DNA of 64,000 nt, from the NCBI GenBank assembly GCA_000687675.1, contig JHWS01000003.1, positions 248,001 to 312,000 of the forward strand. Direction: 5' to 3'. The translations under genes were made by a program, and so were the position numbers. The notes under the pieces are model-generated. The model worked only from the letters and a program-made list of their open reading frames with translations, was not told where the DNA came from and ran no database searches. This stretch comes from Lachnospiraceae bacterium NC2008 (GTDB lineage: Bacteria; Bacillota; Clostridia; Lachnospirales; Lachnospiraceae). This document shows positions 46,324-55,037 of this stretch, piece after piece (the first letter of the stretch is position 1; each line of letters starts with the position of its first letter).

Positions 46324-46860
46324 ATATCCAAGAGGGATATGTTTTACGTAGTTTAGGTTGACTTTATGTTAATCTACAAGCGCGGCGAAGTCACAAGATC
46401 AAGACAATAGTTTCAGCTGTGGGTCTTTTGTTTGAATAAAATAGGAGGCTTATAGTGTTAAAGGCTTGAGGCAGATCAAATGACCTAGCAAGAGACAGGG
46501 AGGTTGGAGACAGCAGTATATGGAGTTTATGAGTATTTATGGATTATGCCCGTAACATCAGTTTTCACAGGTGAAAGTTATGGCGGAAACGGCCCAGACT
46601 GGAATCTGAAAAAGAGACAGGAAGGTGACGGACAACAATTTGAGAAGGAGTTTCTCGAAGCATGTGCACATCAGAACTAATGTAGCAGGAGTCGGTATAC
46701 CGGCTCCTGTTATTTCGCGCAGGGGCACCTTTGGAAATATCCCAGCTAAAGCTGGGAGTGCCCCGTGCAGCGCTTTAGCTACTCTCCCGGCCGCAGGCCG
46801 GGAGAACATCACAAAGCGATTAGAAAGGGACTTTACCGCCTGCTGGATTATTCATATGCC
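46324..46860 (+). ncRNA. Candidate large structured noncoding RNA
   Basis: The region has its own promoter upstream and a separate promoter for the next gene at 46867. Starting at the expected transcript end there are successive stems: ATATCC/GGATAT (46324-46340), TAGGTTGAC/GTTAATCTA (46354-46376), AAGAC/GTCTT (46401-46427), TTTCA/TGAAA (46563-46575), GAGAA/TTCTC (46642-46655), AGGAGTCGG/CCGGCTCCT (46687-46708), GGGGCAC/GTGCCCC enclosing TCCCAGC/GCTGGGA (46722-46764), and TCTCCCGGCC/GGCCGGGAGA (46783-46805). The last part is far richer in G+C than the surroundings. No U-rich terminator is seen after the final stem. It does not match tmRNA, RNase P, SRP or 6S RNA motifs I know. Boundaries are approximate. 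Confidence 0.5.
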
Positions 46861-46866
46861 TAACGC

Positions 46867-46896
46867 TTGTTTCTTTAACAATATTTATGGTATTAT
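46867..46896 (+). promoter_or_regulatory. Promoter of the zinc-ribbon gene
   Basis: TTGTTT (46867-46872), 18 bases, TATTAT (46891-46896), about 80 bases ahead of the ATG. It makes the upstream structured region a separate transcription unit. Confidence 0.5.
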
Positions 46897-46978
46897 TTAG
46901 TCGTGTGTGAATATGATGATATATTTCCCACACAGGGAATAAATTAAACAATGAAAAAGATTTTTTTGGAGGATCAAT

Positions 46979-48457
46979 ATGTTTTGTAACAAATGTGGTG
47001 CCCAGATTCCAGACGGCACAAAGTTTTGTAACAAGTGTGGAGCTCCTGTAGGCGGCGCTAATCCAGCACCAGCTAACGGACCAGCTGCTACCCCAGCTCC
47101 TGCTAATAATGCTGCACCAGCAAACGGCGCAGTTCCACCAGTACCACCTATGCAGCAGCCAGTAAATGGTATGCCTATGCAGCAGCCAATGAATGGTATG
47201 CCTATGAACGGTATGCCAATGAATGGTATGATGCCACCTAAGAAACCAGTTAACAAGAAGTTAATAATTGGTATCTGCTCAGCAGTAGCTGTTATTGCTA
47301 TCGCTGTTGTAGCTATAATTCTTATTCTTAACATCAAACCAAAGGTTAACCTTAACTCATACGTTGATGCTGAGTTCTCAGGATATGACACAGTTGGTAC
47401 AGCTGATGTAGAAGTTGATACAGATGCTATCATTAAAAAATACGGTAAGAAGATTAAGGGAACAGATGCCCTTAAGAAGTATAAGAAAGAAAACTATTTC
47501 TTTGGCGGAGATGATATGACAGATGCAGAAATCTTTGCTGAGATGGTTGAAGATGCTTGCGATGTAGATAGAACAAGCTACCTTTCAAATGGTGATAAGA
47601 TCGAGATCTCATGGGATAAGGATGATATCAAGGAGATTAAGAAGTGCTTCAAGGTAGAACTTCAGTTTAAGGATTTCGAAGTTGAAGTTAAGGACCTTGA
47701 TGAAGCAGAGGAATTTGATCCATTCAAAGATCTTGAAGTAACATTCAAGGGAACAAGTGGTGATGGTTATGCTGAACTTTCATACAATGGTGACCTTGAC
47801 ATTGATTTCTATGCATCACCTAACTATGATCTTGAAGAAGGTGACACAATAACAGTTTATACATATGCTTCAAAGGATCAGTTCCTTAGAGAAGGTAAAC
47901 TTCTTACAGAGACAGAGAAAGATTACACAGTAGAAGGTCTTTCAAAATTTGCCACAAAGCTTTCAGATATTTCAAATGATGAAGAACAAAGAATGATTAC
48001 AACTGCGAAAAATGTAATAGAAAGCGATTATGATGGTAATAGCTACTTTGAACTTGAATATACAGATTATATAGGTACATGTTTCCTTAATAGTAAAGGA
48101 TATGATTCATGGTGCCATAATAAAATAATCATGGTATTTAAGCTAAACCTTACGTCGAAAGAAAATGATAAATATGAAGTTGAGTGTTATTATGCAGTGT
48201 GCTTTGAAGATGGTATGATAAGTCCAGATGGTGAATTTTCAATAGATGTTAGTGATTATTCTACACCATGGGCTAGTTTCTCAGCATATTATGATAAGGG
48301 TAGTTGGGATTATACATATGTTGATGGCTTTGAGTCTATAGCATCAATTCAAGATGATTATATCGCTGAGTATGATGATGAATATACGATAGAATATGAT
48401 GATTATATTGTTGCGGAAGAAGATGCAGATGTAGAGGAAGAAGAAGAGGAGAACTAA
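46979..48457 (+). CDS. Zinc-ribbon membrane protein with Met/Pro/Asn-rich linker
   Basis: This 492-residue protein starts with a zinc ribbon, CNKCGAQIPDGTKFCNKCG, with the four cysteines. A low-complexity linker (about 27-85) of Ala/Pro/Asn and repeats of NGMPM or QQPMNGMPM follows, then a membrane helix (about 94-117) and a long acidic outer region (about 120-492) ending in a Glu/Asp tail. The plan (cytoplasmic ribbon, linker, anchor, external beta domain) is common among Lachnospiraceae surface proteins of unknown function. The last third, from about residue 350, uses more A/T-ending and AAA/ATA codons than the rest. GGAGGA precedes the ATG. Confidence 0.8.
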   Translation: MFCNKCGAQIPDGTKFCNKCGAPVGGANPAPANGPAATPAPANNAAPANGAVPPVPPMQQPVNGMPMQQPMNGMPMNGMPMNGMMPPKKPVNKKLIIGICSAVAVIAIAVVAIILILNIKPKVNLNSYVDAEFSGYDTVGTADVEVDTDAIIKKYGKKIKGTDALKKYKKENYFFGGDDMTDAEIFAEMVEDACDVDRTSYLSNGDKIEISWDKDDIKEIKKCFKVELQFKDFEVEVKDLDEAEEFDPFKDLEVTFKGTSGDGYAELSYNGDLDIDFYASPNYDLEEGDTITVYTYASKDQFLREGKLLTETEKDYTVEGLSKFATKLSDISNDEEQRMITTAKNVIESDYDGNSYFELEYTDYIGTCFLNSKGYDSWCHNKIIMVFKLNLTSKENDKYEVECYYAVCFEDGMISPDGEFSIDVSDYSTPWASFSAYYDKGSWDYTYVDGFESIASIQDDYIAEYDDEYTIEYDDYIVAEEDADVEEEEEEN

Positions 48458-48504
48458 TTCATCTTCTATGGTTATTAGATAATACTAATATCAAACATAT
48501 TATG

Positions 48505-48530
48505 GGGCGCAGATTTATCTGCGCCCTTTC
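48505..48530 (+). terminator. Terminator of the zinc-ribbon gene
   Basis: Perfect stem GGGCGCAGA/TCTGCGCCC with loop TTTA, then TTTC. Confidence 0.88.
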
Positions 48531-48621
48531 AAATTATAGTCACATTTTGTTCGATTGCAGGCAAAAGTGACAGAAGATATAATTATGCCTAAAAGCAGAA
48601 AATCACCTAAGGAGTATATAC

Positions 48622-51465
48622 ATGGCAGTAAGTAAGATGCTTCCTAAACATGAAGTAATAAGAATTAAGGGAGCAAGAGAACACAACCTTAAGAATATTG
48701 ATTTGGAGATACCAAGAAACCAGTTTGTTGTAATAACAGGTTTATCCGGTTCAGGTAAGTCTTCCCTGGCATTTGACACTATATATGCAGAAGGTCAGAG
48801 AAGATATATGGAATCTCTTTCATCATATGCTAGACAGTTCCTTGGTCAGATGGAAAAACCTGAGGTTGACAAGATAGAAGGCCTTAGCCCTGCTATTAGT
48901 ATTGATCAGAAGTCTACCAATAAGAACCCAAGGTCTACTGTAGGTACTGTTACTGAGATATATGACTATTTCAGACTTCTTTATGCAAGAGCAGGTATAC
49001 CTCACTGCCCATCATGTGGCAAGCCTATTAGTAAACAGACTGTCGACCAGATGGTTGATCAGATTATGGAACTTGAAGAAGGTACTAAGATACAGCTTCT
49101 TGCTCCAGTTGTAAGAGGTAAGAAGGGACGCCACGAGAAGGTTTTAGAAAGAGCTTCCAGAAGTGGTTATGTAAGAGTTCGTATTGATGGTAATATGTAC
49201 GAACTTTCTGAAGATATTGAACTTGATAAGAATATCAAGCATTCTATTGAAATTATAGTAGACAGACTTGTAGTTAAACCAGGAATCGAAAAGAGGCTTA
49301 CAGACTCAGTTGAAAGTGTTTTAGATGCTGCAGACGGTCTTATGATTGTTGATATTATAGGAGGAGAACCTCTTAACTTCAGCCAGAGCTTTTCTTGTCC
49401 TGACTGCGGTATCAGTATAGATGAAATAGAGCCTAGAAGTTTTTCGTTTAACAATCCATTCGGTGCCTGCCCTGCTTGTGCAGGTCTTGGATACAAGATG
49501 GAATTTACAGAGGACCGTATCATACCTGATAAGAGGCTTTCTATCAATGAAGGCGCTATACAGGTTATAGGATGGCAGTCTTGCACTAAGGAAGGCAGCT
49601 TTACAAGAGCACTTCTTGATGCCCTTGCAAAGAAATTCAAGTTTAATCTTGATACTCCTTGGGAAGATTATCCAGATAAGATTAAGAACCTGTTAGTTAA
49701 CGGAACAGATAAAAGTGTGGATGTATATTACGAAGGCCAAAGAGGCAAAGGTGTATATCCAACAGTATTTGAAGGTTTAATTAAGAATACAGAAAGAAGA
49801 TATAGAGAAACATATTCGGAAAATCAGAAGGCTGAATATGAGAAATATATGGATATATCACCATGTCAGGAATGCGGTGGTATGAGACTTAAGAGAGACA
49901 GCCTTGCAGTAACTATCTGCGATAAGAATATCTTTGAAATAACTTCTTTATCTATAAAAGACTTATATGACTTTATTAACAATATGAAACTTACTGATTA
50001 CCAGCAGCGTATTGCGGCAGGTATCCTTAAGGAGATTCATGCAAGAGTTGGCTTCCTTATGGAAGTAGGTCTTGATTATCTGTCTCTTGCCAGAGCAACA
50101 GCTACTCTTTCAGGTGGTGAAGCTCAGCGTATTAGACTTGCTACCCAGATAGGTTCAGGTCTTGTTGGAGTTTGCTATATCCTAGATGAACCTAGTATAG
50201 GTCTTCACCAAAGAGATAATGACAGATTACTTGGAGCTTTAAAGGGACTAAGAGACCTTGGCAACTCTCTTATAGTAGTTGAGCACGACGAAGATACTAT
50301 GCGTCAGGCTGATTATATAGTTGATATTGGTCCAGGTGCAGGTGAGCACGGCGGCGAAGTTATAGCTACAGGTACTGCCCAGGATATTATGAAGAATAAG
50401 AACTCTGTAACAGGTGCTTATCTTAGCGGCAGACTTAAGATAGAAGTTCCAAAGAAGAGAAGAACTTCTAAGGAATATATAACTATTAAAGGGGCTACTG
50501 AGCATAACCTTAAGAATATAGATGTTAAGATTCCACTTGGTGTATTTACCTGTGTAACAGGTGTATCAGGTTCAGGTAAGTCATCACTAATCAATGAGAT
50601 ACTTTACAAAACTCTTGCAAGAGACCTTAACAGAGCTTATACCCATCCAGGTAAATCTAAGGGAGTTCTTGGAGAAGAGAAACTTGATAAGGTTATTAAT
50701 ATAGACCAGTCACCAATAGGTAGAACTCCTCGTTCTAACCCTGCAACTTATACAGGTGTCTTTGACCAGATCAGAGACCTCTTTGCTGCAACAACAGATG
50801 CCAAGGCTAGAGGCTACCAGAAGGGTAGATTTAGTTTCAATGTTAAAGGCGGTAGATGCGAGGCTTGCCAGGGCGATGGTATCATCAAGATTGAGATGCA
50901 TTTCCTTCCTGATGTATATGTTCCTTGCGAAGTTTGCGGCGGCAAGAGATATAATAGAGAAACTCTTGATGTTCTTTATAAGGGAAAGAACATCTATGAT
51001 GTTCTTAATATGACAGTTGAAGAAGCACTTGATTTCTTTTCAGCTGTGCCTTCTATTAAGAATAAGATTTCTACACTTAATGACGTAGGTCTTTCTTATA
51101 TAAGACTTGGTCAGCCTTCAACCCAGCTTTCAGGCGGTGAGGCCCAGCGTATCAAGCTTGCTACCGAACTTTCAAAGAAAAGCACAGGTAATACAATCTA
51201 CATCTTAGATGAACCAACAACAGGTCTCCACTTTGAAGATGTTCACAAGCTTATTGATATCCTTCAGAAGTTAACTGACCAGGGTAATACTGTAGTAGTT
51301 ATTGAGCACAACTTAGATGTTATTAAAACTGCGGATTATATTATCGATATGGGACCAGAAGGTGGCGACGGGGGCGGAACTGTTATTGCCAAGGGAACTC
51401 CTGAGCAGGTGGCTAAGTGTAAAGAGTCCTATACAGGGGCATTTCTTAAGAAAATGCTTGATTAA
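48622..51465 (+). CDS. uvrA: Excinuclease ABC subunit A
   Basis: This 947-residue damage-recognition ATPase of nucleotide excision repair has full length. Two ABC modules are present: Walker [12 protein letters not shown] near 36-46 and [11 protein letters not shown] near 645-655, signatures [12 protein letters not shown] and [12 protein letters not shown]. Zinc-finger cysteines occur in [35 protein letters not shown] and CEVCGG. TAAGGAG precedes the ATG. The last bases before 51573 contain a weak CCCT/AGGG hairpin followed by A residues, not a normal plus-strand terminator. Confidence 0.98.
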   Translation: MAVSKMLPKHEVIRIKGAREHNLKNIDLEIPRNQFVVITGLSGSGKSSLAFDTIYAEGQRRYMESLSSYARQFLGQMEKPEVDKIEGLSPAISIDQKSTNKNPRSTVGTVTEIYDYFRLLYARAGIPHCPSCGKPISKQTVDQMVDQIMELEEGTKIQLLAPVVRGKKGRHEKVLERASRSGYVRVRIDGNMYELSEDIELDKNIKHSIEIIVDRLVVKPGIEKRLTDSVESVLDAADGLMIVDIIGGEPLNFSQSFSCPDCGISIDEIEPRSFSFNNPFGACPACAGLGYKMEFTEDRIIPDKRLSINEGAIQVIGWQSCTKEGSFTRALLDALAKKFKFNLDTPWEDYPDKIKNLLVNGTDKSVDVYYEGQRGKGVYPTVFEGLIKNTERRYRETYSENQKAEYEKYMDISPCQECGGMRLKRDSLAVTICDKNIFEITSLSIKDLYDFINNMKLTDYQQRIAAGILKEIHARVGFLMEVGLDYLSLARATATLSGGEAQRIRLATQIGSGLVGVCYILDEPSIGLHQRDNDRLLGALKGLRDLGNSLIVVEHDEDTMRQADYIVDIGPGAGEHGGEVIATGTAQDIMKNKNSVTGAYLSGRLKIEVPKKRRTSKEYITIKGATEHNLKNIDVKIPLGVFTCVTGVSGSGKSSLINEILYKTLARDLNRAYTHPGKSKGVLGEEKLDKVINIDQSPIGRTPRSNPATYTGVFDQIRDLFAATTDAKARGYQKGRFSFNVKGGRCEACQGDGIIKIEMHFLPDVYVPCEVCGGKRYNRETLDVLYKGKNIYDVLNMTVEEALDFFSAVPSIKNKISTLNDVGLSYIRLGQPSTQLSGGEAQRIKLATELSKKSTGNTIYILDEPTTGLHFEDVHKLIDILQKLTDQGNTVVVIEHNLDVIKTADYIIDMGPEGGDGGGTVIAKGTPEQVAKCKESYTGAFLKKMLD

Positions 51466-51572
51466 GTTTATTTACCACCACCGGCCCTCTAATAGGGTGT
51501 AAAAAAATCAGCGAAAAGCCTAAAGAATATCTAAATATTAACCGATAAAATACTTAAGTGAAAAAGAATCTC

Positions 51573-51601
51573 TTTCAAAACTAGTCCCTTTCGGTTATAA
51601 T
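51573..51601 (+). promoter_or_regulatory. Promoter of the mreB-flagellar rod operon
   Basis: TTTCAA (51573-51578), 17 bases, TATAAT (51596-51601), 47 bases before the mreB ATG. Confidence 0.6.
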
Positions 51602-51647
51602 GTAATGGCTTATAATTCTTAAACCAATAGAAAGGGGTTTGAAATTA

Positions 51648-52640
51648 ATGAATTACGCAGATATAGGAATCGATCTTGGAACAGCGAGTATCCTAGTATA
51701 TATAAGAGGTAGAGGCGTCGTACTTAAGGAGCCTTCAGTAGTAGCATTTGATAAAGATAACAACAAGATTAAGGCTATCGGTGAAGATGCCCGTCTTATG
51801 ATTGGACGTACACCTGGTAACATCGTAGCAGTAAGACCACTTAGACAGGGTGTTATCTCAGACTATAACGTTACAGAGAAGATGATGAAGTATTTCATCA
51901 CTAAAGCTCTTGGCCGTAAATATTTCAGAAAGCCACGTATCGCAGTCTGCGTACCTAGTGGTGTAACAGAAGTAGAGAAGAAGGCTGTTGAAGATGCTAC
52001 ATATCAGGCTGGTGCAAGAGAAGTAGCTATTATCGAGGAGCCTATCGCAGCAGCAATTGGTGCAGGTATCGATATTGCTAAGCCACAGGGTAACATGATT
52101 GTAGATATCGGTGGTGGTACTACAGATGTAGCTGTTATCTCGCTTGGTGGTACAGTTGAAAGTGATTCTATCAAGGTAGCAGGTGACGACTTTGACAATG
52201 CTATCGTTCGTTATATGAGACTTAAGTACAACATGCTTGTTGGTGACCGTACAGCAGAAGATATTAAGATTAATATCGGTACAGCATTCAAGCGTGAAGA
52301 GATAGACTACATGGATGTTAGAGGAAGAAACCTTGTAACAGGTCTTCCAGAAACAGTAAGAGTATCTTCAGAGGAAACTCAGGAAGCTCTTAAGGAAACA
52401 ACAACACAGATTCTTGATACAATATGCAGCGTTCTTGAAAGAACTCCACCTGAACTTGCAGGTGATATTGTTGATAGAGGTATCGTTCTTACAGGTGGCG
52501 GTGCTATGCTTCGTGGACTTGAAGAACTTATCGAGGAACGTACACATATCAACACTATGACAGCAGATGAACCTATGACATGTGTTGCTATAGGTACAGG
52601 TAAATATATCGAGTTCCTTGCAGGACACAATCAGATATAA
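51648..52640 (+). CDS. mreB: MreB/Mbl-type actin homologue
   Basis: This 330-residue cytoskeletal protein organises lateral wall synthesis. It has DIGIDLGTASILVY for phosphate 1, EEPIAAAIGAGI, MIVDIGGGTTDVAVISLG for phosphate 2, and VLTGGGAMLRGL for adenosine. Start choice: ATG 51648 follows AAAGGGG by ten bases; an upstream TTG at 51639 lies too close to it. The order mreB-like, flgF, flgG matches the mbl-flhO-flhP arrangement of Bacillus, so this is probably the Mbl type. Confidence 0.95.
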   Translation: MNYADIGIDLGTASILVYIRGRGVVLKEPSVVAFDKDNNKIKAIGEDARLMIGRTPGNIVAVRPLRQGVISDYNVTEKMMKYFITKALGRKYFRKPRIAVCVPSGVTEVEKKAVEDATYQAGAREVAIIEEPIAAAIGAGIDIAKPQGNMIVDIGGGTTDVAVISLGGTVESDSIKVAGDDFDNAIVRYMRLKYNMLVGDRTAEDIKINIGTAFKREEIDYMDVRGRNLVTGLPETVRVSSEETQEALKETTTQILDTICSVLERTPPELAGDIVDRGIVLTGGGAMLRGLEELIEERTHINTMTADEPMTCVAIGTGKYIEFLAGHNQI

Positions 52641-52664
52641 TCACAGCATTATAGGAGGTCGGCC

Positions 52665-53447
52665 ATGGTAAAAGGTTTATACACAGCATATACAGGTATG
52701 ATTCATGAACAGAACAGAATGGATGTGCTTACAAATAACCTGGCTAATGCCGACACTATAGGTTTTAAGAAAGAAGGAGCAACAGCTCAGTCATTTGACG
52801 CTTGTCTTGTTGATAAGATTAATGATGACTCAGAGCCGTTTTATAGAACTGCCAGAAGAATAGGTAAGGCTAATCCAGGTGTTAAGATTGGTGAAGGCTA
52901 TACAGACTATTCACAGGGAGCATTTCAGGTTACTAACAATAAGATGGACTTTGCTCTTGGCGGTCAGGGCTTCTTTACAGTAGAGTTCTCCAAGAAAGAT
53001 GGAGAAACAACTACTATGTATACAAGAGATGGTAACTTCAGTCTTACTCAGGATGGTTATCTTATAACAACTGATGGAGACTATGTCCTTGGTAGCAATA
53101 ATCAGCATATCAAACTTGATCCTACTGCTGAAGTAGTAGTTGATCAACACGGATATATTTACCAAAATGATAAACAGGTTGCCAGCTTAAAACTTACAGA
53201 TTTCGAAGATTATAATTATCTCGAGCATTACGGCGAGAATTATTATATTCCTGTGGAAGGTGCCACAGCTATAAATGCAACGGATTGCACAGTAAACCAG
53301 GGTTATCTTGAGACTTCCAATGTCAGCATAGTTAAAGAGATGGTTGAGATGATATCTGTTTCAAGACAGTATGAAGCTAACCAGAAACTTATACAGACTA
53401 TGGATTCATCTCTTGATATTGCAGCTAATCAGATTGGTAAAGTCTGA
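52665..53447 (+). CDS. flgF: Flagellar rod protein FlgF/FlhO type
   Basis: This 260-residue member of the flagellar rod/hook family has the N-terminal rod motif LTNNLANADTIGFKKEGA near 23-40, a middle FALGGQGFFTVE segment, and the conserved C-terminal helix with EMVEMISVSRQYEANQKLIQ. Rod proteins form the drive shaft of the flagellum. It has no signal peptide, as expected for type III export. It follows mreB by 24 bases and has ribosome binding site AGGAGG. Confidence 0.9.
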   Translation: MVKGLYTAYTGMIHEQNRMDVLTNNLANADTIGFKKEGATAQSFDACLVDKINDDSEPFYRTARRIGKANPGVKIGEGYTDYSQGAFQVTNNKMDFALGGQGFFTVEFSKKDGETTTMYTRDGNFSLTQDGYLITTDGDYVLGSNNQHIKLDPTAEVVVDQHGYIYQNDKQVASLKLTDFEDYNYLEHYGENYYIPVEGATAINATDCTVNQGYLETSNVSIVKEMVEMISVSRQYEANQKLIQTMDSSLDIAANQIGKV

Positions 53448-53472
53448 TAAATAGGAAAGGTAGGGTGCATTT

Positions 53473-54288
53473 ATGGTAAGATCTCTTTGGTCAGCAGCTA
53501 CAGGTATGATTGCTCAGCAGACTGCTGTAGATACAATTTCCAATAACATATCTAATATTAATACTAACGGTTATAAAACCAGTCAGAACGAATTCAAGTC
53601 TCTGCTTTATCAGGAACTTCAGACAAAGACAACTTCAGCTAATGGAGCTACTAAGCCTATTGATTCACAGGTAGGTCTTGGTGTTAGATCTTCATCTATC
53701 ACAACTATTTTTACACAGGGTAGTTTCTATGAGTCAACAAGTGATACTGCATTTGCTATTAGCGGTGATGGTTTCTTTGGTATACAGGGCTCAGACGGTA
53801 AGACATATTACACAAGAAATGGTAACTTCCAGCTTGCTGTAGATACTAATGGTCTTACACTTGCTACAACAGACGGTGAGCCGGTACTTGATACTAATGG
53901 TAAGAAGATTACCTTCCCTAAGAATATTATGGCTAGTAACCTTACTATCTCACAGGATGGTGAGTTTATGTACCCTGATGAAAAGAACAATCCTAAGTCT
54001 CTTGGTATCAGGATTGGTTTATATCAGTTCAACAATCCTAGCGGACTTGAGAAGCAGGCTGGTAGCTTATATAAGGCAACAGATGCCAGCGGCGCTGCTA
54101 TCAACGAAGCAACAAATAACAATATCAAGAAGAGTTCGATTGCTCAGGGATATTTGGAAGGCTCAAACGTTCAGCTTGCAGATGAGATGGTTAACCTCAT
54201 CGTTGCTCAGCGTGCATACGAAGCTAACTCTAAGGCTATCACAACATCAGACGAGATGATGGGCCAGGCAAACCAGCTTAAGCGCTAA
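53473..54288 (+). CDS. flgG: Flagellar distal rod protein FlgG/FlhP type
   Basis: This 271-residue protein has ISNNISNINTNGYKTSQNEF near the start, FAISGDGFFGIQG in the middle and EMVNLIVAQRAYEANSKA at the end, the standard FlgG pattern. It forms the distal rod joined to the hook. The pair with flgF is cotranscribed (25-base gap). Palindromes follow before flgJ. Confidence 0.93.
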   Translation: MVRSLWSAATGMIAQQTAVDTISNNISNINTNGYKTSQNEFKSLLYQELQTKTTSANGATKPIDSQVGLGVRSSSITTIFTQGSFYESTSDTAFAISGDGFFGIQGSDGKTYYTRNGNFQLAVDTNGLTLATTDGEPVLDTNGKKITFPKNIMASNLTISQDGEFMYPDEKNNPKSLGIRIGLYQFNNPSGLEKQAGSLYKATDASGAAINEATNNNIKKSSIAQGYLEGSNVQLADEMVNLIVAQRAYEANSKAITTSDEMMGQANQLKR

Positions 54289-54292
54289 TAAC

Positions 54293-54388
54293 CTGAAGGT
54301 AGCTACCTTCAGCTAGCACATTTCGCTTAGGACGAAATGCGAACCTAAACGCGGTTGCCTAAATTGTAAATAGTTCACAACGTGAACT
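54293..54388 (+). repeat. Hairpin mosaic between flgG and flgJ
   Basis: In order: the perfect 20-base palindrome CTGAAGGTAGCTACCTTCAG (54293-54312); CATTTCG/CGAAATG with a 7-base loop (54319-54339), preceded by the TAGCA also found ahead of the atp repeat; AACC/GGTT near 54342-54356; and AGTTCAC-AAC-GTGAACT (54372-54388). None is followed by a T run, so these look like intercistronic elements rather than terminators. Confidence 0.75.
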
Positions 54389-54403
54389 AACGAGGTAGAT
54401 ATT

Positions 54404-54790
54404 ATGGACATGCTTAATATTAATAGTTTAAATTCATATGCAGCAGACATAGCAAAGAACGATGCAACTAAAGCTATGACTAATAAAGCTCAGAAGGCAG
54501 AAACTGATGAAGAGCTTATGGAAGCATGCAAAGAATTCGAGAACTATCTTTGGGAGCAGGTCCTTAAGTCTATGAAGAGCACAGTAGATGTCTTCAAGGA
54601 AGAAGAAGGCAGCAGCGCAAAGCAGACTGTAGACTATTTCATGGACACAGCCATATCAGATGTATCTAAGTCCCTTACAGATCAAAACATGGGACCGGGT
54701 TCTCTCGCACAGCAGATGTACGAACAGATGAAACGTACTAACACTGTGAACGTCGAAGACTTATTCAAGAAAGAAAATACAGAGGCATAA
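54404..54790 (+). CDS. flgJ: Flagellar rod-binding protein, FlgJ N-terminal type
   Basis: This 128-residue protein consists of the rod-capping domain only: DEELMEACKEFENYLWEQVL and SLAQQMYEQM match the conserved helices. It lacks the muramidase domain found in proteobacterial FlgJ, which is normal in Firmicutes. It likely caps or chaperones rod assembly. It is the last gene of the mreB-flgF-flgG unit. Confidence 0.87.
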   Translation: MDMLNINSLNSYAADIAKNDATKAMTNKAQKAETDEELMEACKEFENYLWEQVLKSMKSTVDVFKEEEGSSAKQTVDYFMDTAISDVSKSLTDQNMGPGSLAQQMYEQMKRTNTVNVEDLFKKENTEA

Positions 54791-54841
54791 TTATGCCTAT
54801 CCCCTTCAAATTAGTTATATAATATAATACTTAATACATGT

Positions 54842-55014
54842 GGCAGCAAGAACTGCATATAGGAATTAATTTGCGACATTAATTGCCGCGGAGCTGAAAT
54901 CCGTCCCGATACTCTTACGCGCGAAGGCGTTCCTGAGCGTGTTAGAGGAGCGTGGACTAGTTCAGCGAAGCGTTTGGCAATTACGAGCAAATTAATATCT
55001 ATACGTAGGTCCTG
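54842..55014. repeat. 173-base nested inverted repeat before recD2
   Basis: The outer arms (about 54842-54887 and 54976-55014) pair imperfectly over some 40 bases, including ATTAATTTGC with GCAAATTAAT and TAATTGCC with GGCAATTA. Inside, GCTGAA...GTCC (54893-54906) pairs with GGAC...TTCAGC (54954-54966). The centre, CTCTTACGCGC with GCGTGTTAGAG, forms a third stem. The core is richer in G+C than its neighbours. It could be a miniature inverted-repeat element or a structured RNA. No clear target-site duplication is visible. Confidence 0.75.
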
Positions 55015-55037
55015 CTTCAAAGATTAGGCGAAAAAAT

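Noticed and set aside
46324-46860. tmRNA, RNase P RNA, SRP RNA or 6S RNA
   Set aside because: None of the conserved core motifs of these RNAs that I know is present.
46625-46900. A 91-codon frame with GTG start in the structured region
   Set aside because: It runs through several perfect GC-rich hairpins, its start lies one base from a weak ribosome binding site, and the peptide has no family-like pattern. The opposite strand is open too, as expected for GC-rich palindromes.
51466-51520. Terminator of uvrA
   Set aside because: The CCCT/AGGG stem is followed by A residues on the plus strand, not T; too weak to call.
54811-55020. Minus-strand frame of 69 codons before recD2
   Set aside because: It lies inside the nested inverted repeat and has no ribosome binding site.
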